Source: Vitellaria paradoxa
Lineage: Eukaryota; Streptophyta; Magnoliopsida; Ericales; Sapotaceae
Assembly (NCBI GenBank): GCA_019916065.1
Contig: CM034244.1
Coordinates: 33,231,433 to 33,295,432 of the forward strand
DNA length: 64,000 nucleotides
Direction of reading: 5' to 3'
The position numbers and the translations under genes were made by a program. This document shows, piece after piece, positions 1 through 12,553 of the stretch. Numbering within the stretch: position 1 is the stretch's first letter; each line of letters begins with the position of its first letter. The notes beneath the pieces were generated by a model. The model was not told where the DNA came from, did no database searches, and was given only the letters and a program-made list of their open reading frames with translations.

Positions 1-1798
1 TTTTTGGAAATGAACAGTAAAATTCCTGTTTTAATGGATTAGATTTTTATTCAGACGGATTCAAAATTTTGTATCAGTTATGACTTCTTTGCACTACAAT
101 ACGTTAAAACAGTTTCTACAATCGGTTTGTACGAAAGTTAGCTGTGCGAATTGATCGGAACGGCTTCTACGATCCCAAAAAAAATTCAAAGTGGGTGTCA
201 TTCGATAACTTGGGAGTTTATAATGAAAATGGCAAAAAAATTTTTACTATTTGATTAATCGAATTCTAGTTATCAACTTTTTTTTTAAATGTAATAAACT
301 TTTTTTGAATTGTGATAAGGTAAGAATATATAAAAATGTAATAGAGATTTTTTGAGATTTTTACCAAACTTTTATGCACCAAACAAACCCTAAATAAACT
401 AAACATATAATATAGATAATCTTATTTTTTCATTTTCTTCCACTTCCTTTCTATCGACATAGAAAATTAATAGAAAAACCTTATTCTTAATTTTCTTTTT
501 CATATTATGTGGCATAAAAATATGTTGCTCGACCACAATAGTGTTTCGCCGACCATAAATTTCATCCCCGACCAGGGAATATATTTTAGTTAAATTGAGA
601 CTAAATAGTTGGCCAGTTATATAGGGAAAAAGATCTATAAAGTGTATGCAACAAAGTCACTATCACACGGCTTCCAAAGCTTACATCATTTGGCATTTAA
701 TATTAGTTACCTATCTCCACTTTAAGTTATATCAAGATAAAGCAATAGTCTTCTAATTGTGGAGGGCCATCTAACAACCTTCTCGGCTGAGCTGGTCAGC
801 CAGGGCTTGCCTAGGCTGGTTTACCTTCTCGTGATTCTTTGCCGGCTAGGGCCATGGGACGAGTTTCACCCAGTGGGTAGCGGCTGCGGGTTTCTCCCCG
901 ACCCTAGAAGATAAAGTAATAGTTAAATCAGTAAAAAGTATGTCACACACTCTACCTATAAATACCAACAACGAAGACAAGGTATGGATCTTTTTGGGGG
1001 GACTCATTTTCTCTGCTTCTTCTCTGCTGTCTCTCTCTATTTTGTTTAAGTTTATTATCTAAACAAGAAACTGACTTAAGCATTAGAGTGTCCATGGTCA
1101 GGGATCAACTCCAACCATTTTATTTTACCGTTTTCTTTTATGCAGGTCGCCGCCAGGCGAAGATCTCCATGAATAAGGGAGAAAAGGGGTCTACGAAAAA
1201 GAGGGTAAAAAATTTTCCGAACACATATATATTTTTTATTAATACTAATGATATAAAGATAATTTCATAATATTAAATTAATTAAAAATTATTTTTTAGA
1301 TGTAAAATTTAACCGAAGTAGTATGAGTTAATATAATAAAAAGCTAAAGTAATTAAAGTGTACATTTATGAAACCTGTAAGATTTAAAGACAAAAAACTA
1401 AAATCACAAGGGTACAAGTGAAATAAATCATTTAATTAATAATAACGTTGTTTACGTTAGTTCCCAAGTAGCTATGGTCGAACGATTGTTTAGAAATTTA
1501 ACGATACATATATACTTATATTTTTTAATTAAAATAAATAAATAATTAAATTTTAATTCAAATAACACCAACCTCATTTTTACCGAAAAACTAACCCGTC
1601 CCCCTTTAAATTTCGAGCCCTTGCGATTGGGCGGCCAAGGACGTGGGAAGTGAACGAATAAAAAAAAGGAGGGGGTAAACGAACCAGAACAATTCCAACT
1701 TGTGTGAGTGACGTATGGGCTGGGGTAATTTTAATATGAGACACGTATAGGATGGCGTAATGATGACATGGATTCCTCGTATTAAATATTAAACGATT
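1..1798. other. Upstream intergenic region with a possible LTR remnant
   Basis: No gene is supported here. Most of the stretch is AT-rich. A GC-richer island at about 760-910 is followed by a TATA-like CTATAAATACC at about 955-965, a CT-rich stretch and a CTTAAGCATTAGAGTG-like segment near 1075-1090. That order resembles the promoter and R-U5 part of plant LTR retrotransposons, but no element ends or primer-binding site were found. The short open frame at 1088-1270 has no recognisable domain. Confidence 0.35.
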
Positions 1799-1825
1799 CC
1801 TATATATATATATATATATATAAAT
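1799..1825 (+). promoter_or_regulatory. Possible TATA region of the first reductase gene
   Basis: A (TA)n run ending in TATAAATAAG lies about 115-140 bases before the start codon at 1941. A second TA run at about 1890-1910 is too close to the ATG to leave a normal leader unless the 5' UTR is very short. Either run is low complexity, so the assignment is tentative. Confidence 0.3.
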
Positions 1826-1893
1826 AAGAGATGCCGTGCAAATGCAAGTGAGGGAATCACTTTCAACTCTCAATTACTCACGAACATTATATT

Positions 1894-1910
<17 letters not shown>

Positions 1911-1925
<15 letters not shown>

Positions 1926-1940
1926 TACTGAAGAGAGAGA
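1911..1940 (+). promoter_or_regulatory. GA-rich leader before the first reductase gene
   Basis: Two GA runs (1911-1925 and 1931-1940) sit directly before the ATG. The paralogue at 52141 also has a GA run in its leader, so the feature is shared by both copies. GA repeats in plant leaders are known binding sites for BBR/BPC proteins; a role here is inference. Confidence 0.4.
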
Positions 1941-4900
1941 ATGAGCGGAGCAGGGAAGACCGTATGCGTGACCGGCGCGTCCGGCTACATAGCTTCATGG
2001 CTGGTAAAGATGTTGCTCCAACGTGGTTACACTGTCAGAGCCACTGTTCGGGACCTCAGTTAGTTCTTAATTTCCCTCTTCTGTTGTATTTTTTATAATA
2101 TAAACTCTTGTCATCGGCTGTTCGGTATTGGGTTCTTGCAGTAGTTGTCAATTTTCCTGCAAAACAGTTTCGGCAAGGGAACACCCGATGGCCGCCAAAC
2201 ACCCTGATTAAGGGGTGTTTGTTTTACCAAAACTTATCAACTTTTACCTAATCTTTTTAATTCCTTTCGATTAAATTTCGCTATCTGTCTCTTTCACAAT
2301 CTCTTTCACATCAAGTTTTTGTATTTTTTTTTGTACTTTTTTTTTTTTACATTCAAACACTACTTAAACCAGCCTAACTCTTTTATAGAAATGAGTATTT
2401 CTAGTATAAAAAGGGCTATAGAGAGGCCTGATTCTCTCCCCTTCTCACCCACTTTACCTTTGTTCCTATATATGAATCCTTGTCTCCTGAACTTCTTGTG
2501 TTGACAAATCTCTTTGTATGTGTTATCCGGAAAGAAGAGGACTCAATTGTTATTCGTTTGTTGGAACTAGAAGTAAAAATTTTGGTAGATAAGGATCCCG
2601 TAAAAGCTTTTTTCGAGGAATGGGCCAGACCGGGTCGAAACGAAATTTAGTCTTATTCTTTGGCCATTAATTTGGTCTGGGTTTGTGCTGTCGCCACTAT
2701 TGAACGTCTTATTATTAGGCTTGATTTGGAAATAAATTTTGCTACCTAACAAAAAAAAAAATGAGCTAAATTTGTGTTTGGAAGACAAAAAAAAAGTGAC
2801 TTTTTTGGGGTGGTTAATTTGTTTTTGTTAATTTGACATTTTTACTTTGAAAGTTTAAAAGAAAGTTAAAATGTAAGAGGGTAAATTTGATCAAGCATTG
2901 TTGAAGTAGCTATTAGTTTGGTTAATGACTACTGATGTCAAACGGAACCTTATTATTATTATTTTTTTCTGACCTATGATATGGAAATTAATTTTCATAT
3001 TGTATATGCTTAGTGAATTAGACCCCTTTTCTATGGTTGGGTTATGAGTTTTAAAAATTTGTAATTTGTTGTATAGCTGACCCAAAGAAGACCGATCACT
3101 TACTTGCACTTGATGGAGCCAAGGAGAGGCTTCACCTGTTCAAAGCAAATCTAGTGGAAGAAGGCTGCTTCGACTCTGCAGTTGATGGGTGCGAAGGTGT
3201 TTTTCATACGGCATCTCCACTTCTTCAACCAACCTCAGATCCACAGGTTCATTTCGACGTTGCCTTTGTCATACGTGTGTGTGTGTGCGCGTTTGTTTGT
3301 TTGCTTGCTTTGGCCTAATAAAATGAATTCATCTATAAATCAATTTTTTATTTAATTATTTTTAATTTCTCCTATTTCGTGCACTTTTCATTTCATTTTC
3401 CATCCCAAACGAAATAGGAGAAAAAATTTTAAATCCCTATAATTTTTTATTTCAAGGTTTCAAATAAATTTCTTAAAATTATGTTAAGATCAATAGTTTA
3501 TCAGGGCAGATCGAGCCTTAGGCTCACCAAAACTATAGCCTAAGTAGTTTAGCCTAAAAAAAAATTTTTAATTTAATTTTTTTTAATTTACTGCACCTTA
3601 AATCTTTGTAACCCAATCCACTCTGATTTTAAATTCTTTTTGTTTCATCTAAATTTTTACAATCTAACCCAATTTATCTTTAAACTCTTTATTTTAATTC
3701 AAGTGAACTCTAAACCTTAGGTCTGCTCCTGCATGTGTAGATTCGGAAGTAGGCTGTGTGTTTCTAAGTCAAGCTCGCAAAATGGTCATGTTTGGTGGCA
3801 CCAAAAACTACCAAAACTCATCAAATTTAACTAATTTTTATATTTTTCTCCAATTAAATTTCTCTCCATGTCACCTTTATGTCATATATTTTTACTTTTA
3901 TTGTACTTTTTGATCAATTTTTTGTCAACCAAACACCCCTAATGTCAACAATGAGTATTGTGTGCTTTGGCAACCGTCTTTGAGCATTGAGTTTTAGAAG
4001 GAAATCACTTCCTGAATGAGTTCTGCTACTCTGCCAGCAAATCCTGTTCCTCCTCATTCTTCTGATTTGTATTGTTTCCCTCTTCATTCTAGGTAGAATT
4101 GATCGATCCAGCATTAAAGGGAACACTGAATGTATTGGAATCATGTGCCAAAACCAAAACCGTGAAAAGAGTGGTTTTGACCTCGTCACTGGCTGCAGTG
4201 GCATACAACGGAAGGCCTCGAACTCCCGATGTGGTAATTGATGAGACTTGGTTTTCCGATCCAGAGTTCTGCAAGAAAAATGAGGTCTATATATATACAT
4301 ACATATATATATTTATGTTTGTGCTACTCTTAATCATGTCCTTTTTTTCCACTTAGCTTTTCGCTGATTATATGTGTAATTGTGTATTAATCTGCTCCCA
4401 GCTTTGGTATCATCTTTCCAAGACTCTGGCAGAGGAAGCGGCCTGGAAGTTTGCAGAAGAAAAGGGCCTTGACATGGTTGTAATCAACCCAACAGCAGTT
4501 ATCGGTCCACTGTTACAACCAACGCTTAATTCAAGTGCTGCTTTTGTTTTGAGCTTAATAAATGGTATGTATTCTTTGTACATGATTTCAAAGAATTGTA
4601 TTGAATCTATGTATCTATCTGTATATCTATGTGTATATATAAGGGCATTTGAAAGGCTAAATTTAAGAAAAAAATTGACAACTTCTCCATTTTTTGGCAT
4701 TTGATGTGCCTTGACGAACAAATCTAAAAAGGTCCCTTCGTTAACCGCTTGAATCGATAAGTGCGTAGCTGACTCTGACTTTCAGAAAAAGTTGGGCGTT
4801 CGGTGGGTTCCGTCGGCCGGTTGAACGTGAATTCGATTAGCCTTTGAACTCATTTATAACAGTTACGAGTCAAATTGAGTCAGCAAAGTAGGTAAAAGTT

Positions 4901-6055
4901 GGCAAATTTCACACCAAACACCCAACAAAACTTAAATTGGCCAAAGTTAATAAAAATTAATAGAAATTGTAAAAAATTAGAGTACCAAAGGCACTCTATA
5001 TTTGAAGTCTCTATTTATGTATGGGTTAAACTTTTCACAAGATTGTCACACTTAACTTTAATTTATTGGGTTTCTCTGTGTATATTATGCAGGTTCGGAA
5101 ACATATCCGAATGCTTCGTTTGGGTGGATTAATGTTAAAGATGTTGCAAAAGCACACGTTCAAGCATTTGAGATTCCTTCAGCCAAGGGAAGATATTGTT
5201 TGGCCGAGAGAGTCGCACACTGCTTGGAAGCTGCCAAGATGCTACATCAGCTTTACCCTTCTTCACAAATTCCAGAGAAGTATGTGTTTTAACATTATGT
5301 TGTGGATTATAACATACTAGTGACTAGGCTCGTGAGACACACACACACACACAAACACACACACATATATAGCTGATCGCAGGGGCGGGGGCTAGGGTGG
5401 CCATAGCCCTCTTAAGTTTTGAAAAATGCCATCCATATATATGCATTTTTGGCTAAAAAAATTTATACCATGGTGCGATCCTCTTTTAAAATTTTAAAAA
5501 ATTATTTATCTTAGTCAGAAAAATATTACTTTTAGTACGTATAAATTCTTGAGTTAAAAAAATTTTTTAGGTTACGGATTAGTGTTCCTAAAATTTAATT
5601 ATTTTTTTCTTAATTATTATATATAATTCAAAAATTGGAAGATCATTTGATTGTACCATCTATATATATATATATATATTAATTTATTTTGTTTTTACTA
5701 AATATCATTTAAAATATCAGTTATAATTCTTTTAGCCCTCCTGGCTCAAAATCTTGGCTTCGTCCCTGGCTAATCCAAAGAAAACCTGTGAAATTATTGA
5801 TCAACTAGTTTGATTTCAGAATTTCATTGAGAGAAATGGGCTTTTATATATGATTAATGAGTCATATATATTACTAATTAATTATTTTCCTTGATGCCCA
5901 TAATTTGTAGGTGTGGGGATGACAAACCATTGATGCCAACATACCAGATATCTAAGGAAAAGGCTGAAAGTTTAGGCCTCGACTTCATTCCCCTTGAGGA
6001 GAGCCTCAAGGAAACAGTTGAAAGTTTGAAGGAGAAGAAATTTATCAATCTCTGA
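1941..6055 (+). CDS. Phenylacetaldehyde reductase / cinnamoyl-CoA-reductase-like protein, copy 1 (six exons)
   Basis: Exons are 1941-2058, 3077-3246, 4093-4284, 4402-4564, 5093-5279 and 5911-6055, joined at GT/AG borders into 324 residues, the usual length for this family. It is an extended short-chain dehydrogenase that reduces a carbonyl with NADPH, probably in the cytosol. The nucleotide-binding TGASGYIA is at residues 11-18, a likely catalytic Ser at 128 in TSS, Tyr163 and Lys167 in YHLSK, and INPTAVIGP at 188-196. The CCR signature NWYCYGK is absent (LWYHLSK instead), so true lignin CCR activity is unlikely; phenylacetaldehyde reductase-type enzymes fit best. The start is the ATG beginning MSGAGK, matching the paralogue. 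Oddities: RDL at 37-39 where the paralogue has RDP, and a weak intron-3 donor (GTCTAT). No frameshift or stop was seen. Exact substrate is unknown. Confidence 0.93.
2212..2364. mobile_element. Tourist-like MITE in intron 1 of the first reductase gene
   Basis: The segment begins GGGGTGTTTG and ends CAAACACTACT, giving imperfect terminal inverted repeats, and is flanked by TAA on both sides (2209-2211 and 2365-2367). This matches PIF/Harbinger-type miniature elements. It has no coding capacity. Confidence 0.5.
3787..3940 (-). mobile_element. MITE in intron 2 of the first reductase gene
   Basis: It begins CATGTTTGG and ends CCAAACACCCC. Read on the minus strand it is clearly related along its length to the element at 48780-48924. 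There is no coding capacity. The superfamily is uncertain because no clean target duplication was seen. Confidence 0.55.
5338..5366. repeat. (CA)n microsatellite in intron 5
   Basis: An ACAC run, slightly interrupted and followed by TATATA, lies about 60 bases after exon 5 of the first reductase gene. Confidence 0.7.
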
Positions 6056-6235
6056 GGCATTGCTATGAAATCACCGTAATCGGCATTAATTGCAACCGTA
6101 TAATATATATATATATATATATATTTTTGTTAGATGGAAAGCTTATAAATGCTACTAGTACGATGATGTTGCCTTATGCAATGAGTGTAAGCATTTTAAC
6201 TTTCTTTCACGTGCTTTCAGTTTTATTATTTTGTT

Positions 6236-6431
6236 CATGCTAGTTGATAACAAGCCTCACGAATAAGTTCATTTGTCGTTCGTGAACAACTTTATTTAAA
6301 TGTTTGTCAAAAGGATTATTTAGAAGTTTGCGAATAAACTCATGTATAACTTATAAGCAATCATATTTAAATGTTCGTGAATAAGATTATTTATTACTTG
6401 TGAACAATCTTGTTTAAAATTTTGTAAATAA
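6236..6431. repeat. Left part of an older repeat split by a solo LTR
   Basis: Several degenerate units resembling GTTCGTGAATAAG and CTTGTGAACAATC occur here, and related sequence (GCGAACAAGCTCGCGAA) resumes at 8655-8735. Removing the LTR at 6432-8654 and one copy of its AATAA duplication joins the two parts smoothly. The superfamily is not certain. Confidence 0.45.
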
Positions 6432-8654
6432 TGCCACACTTCGGATCTCATGACTCGAGAGGTGAGTGAATAATCATATATACCATCACATATCACTAAC
6501 ACCTTGATCAAAGTAATGTTATCATCCTGGAACAGTCTCCATCATAACTAGCAACAATAGATTAGAGATAGACTATGCCTTGGCTAGGCTAGGCTACTAT
6601 GCTCCAAACACATCCCACGAAAATAAATAGATATAAGGCTTATGCCTTTTACAACTCAATCAAAATGATCTCTGAATTTAAATAAATATTAGTCTTGAAT
6701 AATTTTTTTTTTGAAAGGTAATATTAATCTCGAATATTAATAAAACTTAAATAATTAAAATGTAAATATCTACAACAGCAAGTCAACTTTTATTAATATT
6801 CTAGATTTAAAACACAATCTGTAGGGATGTGAGCACTAACTATTTGTGCCCACGAAACATAATATCAACATATATAATATATAAGGAGTTACAAAATTTG
6901 TAACCCTCTTAAAGTAACATTAATAGATCATATGCCAATAAACAACTAAATCAATATACCATAGGAAATATCAAACACATGGGCATCACATTAACAATAA
7001 TCAAATTATTAACTTTATTATGCTCCTTTATCATTTCCCAAATCATCAAATCCCATCATGGCTGGATATTAACAGTATTGTCTTTATAGACCAACATTCA
7101 ATAGAAACGATTAACCACATACATCATATCTGCACTACTCGACCACGAGCCACGATAAATCGATATCATAACGTCTTCTTTTAAAGCAAGTGTAATCCCT
7201 CTACCTTTCTTATTTTTTTCAATATTCTCAATCCCTGCAATCATTTCATTATCATCTAACAATGTTTCAATCAAACATGAATATCAATTCTCAATTCAAC
7301 GTTTCATCGTTTTACACTTTTCTTATCCACATTTATTCATATTTTCATCAAAGATTCTATGGTGTCACAACCAAGGCATATATCAATTCACAATATCCAT
7401 ATCAAATTTTAAGCCATCAAGTTACAACACAACTATACATATCATTCAAACTAATTAACTATTATTTAACAAGCTTTAAACAACCATTAGTATCATAAAG
7501 ACTTATATTTGACCAAACAAGTTCAAAATATAGAAGTTATTTCAGTTTATAACAAAAATGGGCCAAAACAGAAGTTTTGGACCAAGGGTAGGTGCCCGGC
7601 AAAAAAAATTCCCCTGTGCCCGACAAAAAAATTCCTATGCGTCTAGGGTTTATACAGTATTGATGCTCTGTTTCGTTTCAACTTACTAGTTTCCATTTTA
7701 ATCTCCAAATATTTACACTTAAGGTTAAAATTTTAGAGTTTTCTTATTACGGTTGTTTTCACAATGAGGCTAAGGCTAACCAAATGATATGCTAAGTTTA
7801 GAATTTCATCAAACATGACTCAAGTTACGAATCTACAATCATTTTCTCCATACGAATGTATACATACATATGTAACTGTGTATAGTTTAAACTTTCTCCA
7901 ACAACAAATATATATAACTTCAAATAAACTCAACAACAACAAACAAGTAGCTTTTGCATACTATATTTATAAGTAAAATGCTAGTATTTCCCTACCTCAA
8001 ATGAAGAAACAAATTACGAAGGCAATGAACTGGAGAGAGAAAGTGATTTAACCAGCGAAACCCAGAAACTACATATACTACTTATGCTCAAACCGTTGAT
8101 CCTAATATCAAGATTTTATACCATTGTGTTCAGATCGAGTTTAATTTCATTACTGTAAGTTTGATTTAAAAATGGCCGAGGTTAGATACACTTACTAATC
8201 ATCGTTACTCATCGTCTCTCTCAGTCTCTCTTCCTTTCCTTCTCCAATCAAACTAATATACATACATATACAACATATATATATTGAACCATACTTAGAG
8301 CCTAAGGTCGCTATAGCAACCTACTTTCCTTTACCATAGGTTTGAGAAAGAAAAGACAGATTGAACTCGTGCAACAAATCAACTGACAAACCTCAAATGG
8401 ATGACCTTAGTCTCAGTCAAGCACCTAGCCCTCCTTTGGGCATGCGCCCACTTTTGTATGCGCCCGGGACCCTCCCCTTTGGGCCTATTTTGGTATTTTA
8501 TTCATTTTTTACCCAATTTCCTTCAACCCAAAATCATCAAATGTATTGCCAAGCCCAACGTTCTAAATTTCAGCCCAAATAAATTCTATTTACTTTTGAT
8601 TTTATCATACACATATCTCAAAATTACAAAATTATAAAAATTGAAAATCTCACA
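6432..8654 (-). mobile_element. Solo LTR, minus orientation
   Basis: The segment starts TGCCACACTTCGG and ends AAAATCTCACA. It is flanked by perfect 5-bp duplications AATAA at 6427-6431 and 8655-8659, with the TG/CA ends expected of an LTR. The first 30 bases resemble the reverse complement of the right end of the LTR at 33484-35359 (shared ACTCGAG block). No primer-binding site, gag or pol sequence is present, so it is read as a solo LTR of about 2.2 kb. The short frames at 7262-7498 and 8361-8637 inside it are not genes. Confidence 0.65.
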
Positions 8655-8659
8655 AATAA

Positions 8660-11001
8660 GCTCATTTATTTTATGGCACTTAAAGAATTTCATTTAAATG
8701 CTGGCGAACAAGCTCGCGAAAACTCATCCTTTACTATTTACAGAAAAATACTAAAATATCAATGATTAAACATATTAATTTAAAACCTAATTATTAAACT
8801 AAAAAAGATAACTTGTTTGTTTTGAGATATTGTTGTGTAAATCTCACTATCAGATATTTAGTACTCATTTGCTAGAATTTCTTGGAAGTGTTTTTTAATA
8901 TGAAAGGACTTTCTAATGACTTTTTGTATTCTTTAGGCGTTTAATAAAATTGCGCCAATTGACTTCAAGTGAAAGACCATTTCATGAACATCCATTCTAA
9001 AAAAGTTACTTAGGATGACTTCAAACTTCTTAATAAGTCAATGAAAAAGCATAAATTTTTTTATACATGTATGGTAAGTCTCAAATTAAAAAATATAACA
9101 CATCATTTCTTTATTACAAATATTTATTTTGTTTACTAATTATTATTGAGTATAACTCAATTATTTTTACCAAGCATAGTTTTATATTAAAATTTGTTCC
9201 GTGAAAGGACATTTTTTAAAGTAATTCCTGCTGAAGGAATTTCGTTACACAAAAGTTATGCCAAGCAAACTCTAATTATTGTTATGTTTGAGATGATGTG
9301 GTTAGATTGACCTTATTTAGTAGTTGCTTAGATAGCAAGCCATTAGATCATGTTATGTATGTTATTTCTATAATGAAATGAGAAACGATTGTATTATGGA
9401 GTTTTATGTGTTGTTATTATGTATCATATAAGTTGATTTTAATAATGACACGTGGTCATTATTTGTTTACTAGACTAAATTTTGGAATTGATTCATTTTG
9501 ATTTAAATTAGTTCTTATATTTTTATGTGGTCAGTCCTAGACATATTGATTTGAAACATGACAAAAATTGTAATTTAAACATCATACGTTAAAGTTAGAT
9601 GAGACATAATACTAATATATATTTATTTTTTATGATTAATTAAAACAAAAATTAAAAGTTCTTGACAAGTTTATATTCATTCTATTCTCATTTTCTTAAC
9701 TACATCAAAAATTAAAATAAATTTAGTATTTTTATACTATTTTATTTTTCTACCATTTTCCTTAATACAACTTACAGGGAGTCCTCCAAATATACTTAGG
9801 CCTCGATTGGAGGAACAAAAAATTATCAACTTCTGATATTTTAAGTGTTTGGTAAAACATTAAAATTTATCAATTTTGTTGAATTTATAGATTGTCAAAA
9901 TATCAACTTTTTTAAGTTAGGAGAGGTATAGTAATCATTTCATTTTAACCTAAGTCAAAAGTTACTAAAACTTTTATCAAATACTTAAAAATTACCAAAA
10001 GTTACTATAATTTTCTATTTATTTTACCGTTCATCTAAAAATTACTAAAATTAACAGCAGATTTGTAGATGAGAATCTCGGGACGAGTTATAGAGCTACT
10101 TCATGCGTGACATGAGGCATGAGACTGAACAATGGTATTTTGATCGGGCTGGCCGATCAAAAGATTAGGTCGAGCAGACTTCCCTCAAGTTTGCCCTGTT
10201 CGAATGACTCTAGGCGATCCCAAGCTCTTCAGGAATAGCACCCATCATGTTATATAATACTATTATTTTTTAAGTATATTCGTACTTTAAAATAGTTTTT
10301 CTAAGTAACTTTAAAAAATTAAAATTACTTGCCTTTTGTTGTGGGTCTGCCACTTCTTGTGTGACTGTTTAACTAAAGTTTTAATTCACACTTTATCCAT
10401 CGAGTACGCGGTTCGTTGAAGGCTGTAATAAATCGGTGGTGTTCCGAGTCACCAAAAAAAAAAAAGATTTAATTCACACCACTCATGTGGTTTCTACTTT
10501 ATATAGTTAGTTCGCACAGTTTTCATAAATTGTTCACTTGAATTTTTTGAGATTTGTATTGTATTCACTCAATCTTCATCTATTAGTCTTACATTCAAAA
10601 TGTAACTTTTAACCAATTCAATATTATGAAATTATCGTTATACTCTTAATATTAGTATTAGTAAAAAAAAAAAATTTATATCATGTATTTGTTTTTATAA
10701 AAATTACATTACAATTAATTTATTAAATTTTCTTGTGAAAACTTTTTTAATTATATTAATACTTCAAATTATTATGATTCACATTAATATTTAAATCTAT
10801 ATTAAATATATATATATATTATCATTACAGCATTGTACATTAATCTTCGATCCTCTTCTTTGCATACACATGGCATGAGGTGAGCCAGAATAGGAAAAAT
10901 TATCTCATTGTGATGAAAATATTTTAGTATTCAGCAGGTATATTATTGCAAAGTTGAAATGGGTGCAGTAATCTCGTCTTCAACAGAGATGAGCTATTCA
11001 A
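8660..11001. other. AT-rich intergenic stretch with decayed repeats
   Basis: No gene is supported. The end of the split repeat reaches to about 8735. A TTTGG-bearing MITE-like segment occupies about 9800-10045, and a GC-richer fragment of possible retroelement origin lies at about 10070-10250. Otherwise only AT-rich sequence and A or T runs are seen. Confidence 0.5.
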
Positions 11002-11140
11002 GGGGTGTTCAGTTTACCACCAAACATTAAAAAATTTTAATTTTTATCAACTATTTCTAATTAAATTCCACAATATGTCATTTTTACAATAACTTTTTGT
11101 TTTATTTTTTTGTTTTTTTTTACACTATCCAAACATCACC
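11002..11140. mobile_element. MITE-like element
   Basis: It begins GGGGTGTTCAGTTTACC and ends ATCCAAACATCACC, an inverted terminal pattern like that of the element at 2212-2364. A similar candidate follows at about 11158-11452 (GGGGTGTTTGAAAGG to CATCCAAACAGCTG). No clear target duplications were found for either. Confidence 0.35.
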
Positions 11141-11524
11141 TTAATTAATATAGTATAGGGGTGTTTGAAAGGCAAAAAAGTAAAAAAAAAAAAAAATGTA
11201 ATCTGTTAGTCACTTTTTCGCATTTGAAAGACTAACTCAAAATTTTTGAAAGAATACATCCCTACAAGGTCATTGCACTCCGTTATAATAGTTTTGGCAA
11301 GAAAATTTGACAAAAATTAATAAAAGTTTATAAAAATTAATAAAAATGGATAAAAATTTATAAAAAATTTAAGATAAATACACGAAAAACAAAAATATCT
11401 AAAGATTTATAAAAAGTTATAACCTTTTATAAAATTTAGCCATCCAAACAGCTGTGTGGTTCTCAAAGCCCCTCGAGCCAACCTTGAATTTATTTATTTA
11501 TTTACTCAACTATTCCTTAACTAG

Positions 11525-11683
11525 GCTCCGTTTGGAGCTACACAAAAAAAATAAAATCTTATAAATCTCTACAAGCACGAATTACGAAATAATAAAATTT
11601 AAATTCTTCACTCACTGTACAAATTATGAGATATTTACTTTTACAATTTTATTTTATACACTTTTATATAATTCCAAACACAA
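11525..11683 (-). mobile_element. MITE of the 49381/49552 family
   Basis: It starts GCTCCGTTTGGAGC and ends TTCCAAACACAA, with TAG on both sides (11522-11524 and 11684-11686). The interior (tracts such as CGAATTACGA and TTTTATACACTTTTATA) is the reverse complement of the two tandem MITEs at 49381-49719. It lies 86 bases beyond the 3' end of the tRNA gene. Confidence 0.6.
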
Positions 11684-11759
11684 TAGTTGGTGAGTGGAAA
11701 ATCCCCCCAAAAAGAGGAGTTGGTGAGTGGAAAATCCCCCCAAATAGAGGGAGAAAACG

Positions 11760-11763
11760 AAAA
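11760..11763 (-). terminator. Pol III terminator of the tRNA-Arg gene
   Basis: On the minus strand a TTTT run starts seven bases after the tRNA discriminator base, and a second TTTT follows at 11754-11757. T runs of four or more are the usual stop signal for RNA polymerase III. Confidence 0.75.
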
Positions 11764-11769
11764 GCGAAT

Positions 11770-11842
11770 CGACTCCGCTGGGGATCGAACCCAGAATCTC
11801 TGGTTCCGTAGACCAGCGCCTTATCCATTGGGCCACGGAGTC
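11770..11842 (-). tRNA. tRNA-Arg (anticodon ACG)
   Basis: The minus strand gives a 73-base cloverleaf. The acceptor stem is GACTCCG paired with CGGAGTC, with discriminator G. The D arm is GCCCAATGGATAAGGC. The anticodon stem is CTGGT/ACCAG with loop CTACGGA, so the anticodon is ACG. The T arm is CTGGG-TTCGATC-CCCAG. There is no intron, and CCA is not encoded, as expected for a nuclear gene. A34 would normally be modified to inosine and read CGU, CGC and CGA. The internal A and B boxes are intact and a T-run terminator follows. The open frames crossing this gene on either strand are not real genes. Confidence 0.97.
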
Positions 11843-12209
11843 ATGTTTGACTGGGCTTTGAAATTTAATATTTCTGTTGAGTTATGAGAATTAGAAAAGA
11901 AAATAAAACTATATAAAAGTTATTTGTGAATTGAGACTAATCTAATTTTTTATTTATTTATTTACTCGCATGGTTGAGGAATTGAATGGGTCTTTGTGAT
12001 TTTCTTCTCATTTTTCTAATTTTGCTCTCCATAAAAAAAAAAAAGAATTATAGACCTTTTCATTTTTCTTTTTATCTTTTTTCTATTAAAGAATTTTAAC
12101 ATACAAAGTGACATTAAGAAGTTCTTCTTAACATAATTTCCAAAAGAAATGGAAAGTTAACTCATTGTTGCATTAATACTAAGAGCTAATTAAAAAGGAG
12201 GAATATTAA

Positions 12210-12553
12210 GCCCCGTTTGAAAGTTAAATTTTTTGTATTTTTTTTTTTTTTTTGGTAATTACTTTTAGTAATTTTTTTGACATAAGTTGGTAGGAGGAAC
12301 TTGTATATTTGGTAAAATAATAGAAATTTTTAATAATTTTTGAAAACTTTTAGGTATTTGGTAAGATAAACAGAAATTTCTTGTAACTTTTGATAACTTT
12401 TAGGTAATTGGTAAAAATTTTGATAACTTTTGAATTGGGTTAAAATTAAATAATTATTATACTCTTGACTAACTCAACAAAAACTTATATTTTACCAAAT
12501 ACTTAAAATACCAAAAGTTGATCTTTTTTTTTTTTTTTACTCCAAACGGTGCC
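12210..12553. mobile_element. MITE-like element with CCGTTTG ends
   Basis: The segment runs from GCCCCGTTTGAAAG to CTCCAAACGGTGCC, giving inverted ends. Its inner part has repeated TTTGGTAA units. It is non-coding, and the target duplication is not clear. Confidence 0.45.

Noticed and set aside
4089..5320. Minus-strand and alternative-frame open stretches at 3914-5320 and likewise 54609-57139
   Set aside because: They are shadows of reductase exons 3-5 in other frames.
1941..6055. Naming the reductases as true cinnamoyl-CoA reductase
   Set aside because: The NWYCYGK signature is missing; both have LWY(H/V)(L/V)SK, as in phenylacetaldehyde reductase-type proteins.
11626..11887. Open frames on both strands across the tRNA region, one including a NRLRWGSNPESL-like stretch
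   Set aside because: They are the translated tRNA-Arg gene and flanking MITE; this text is a common false protein in plant annotations.
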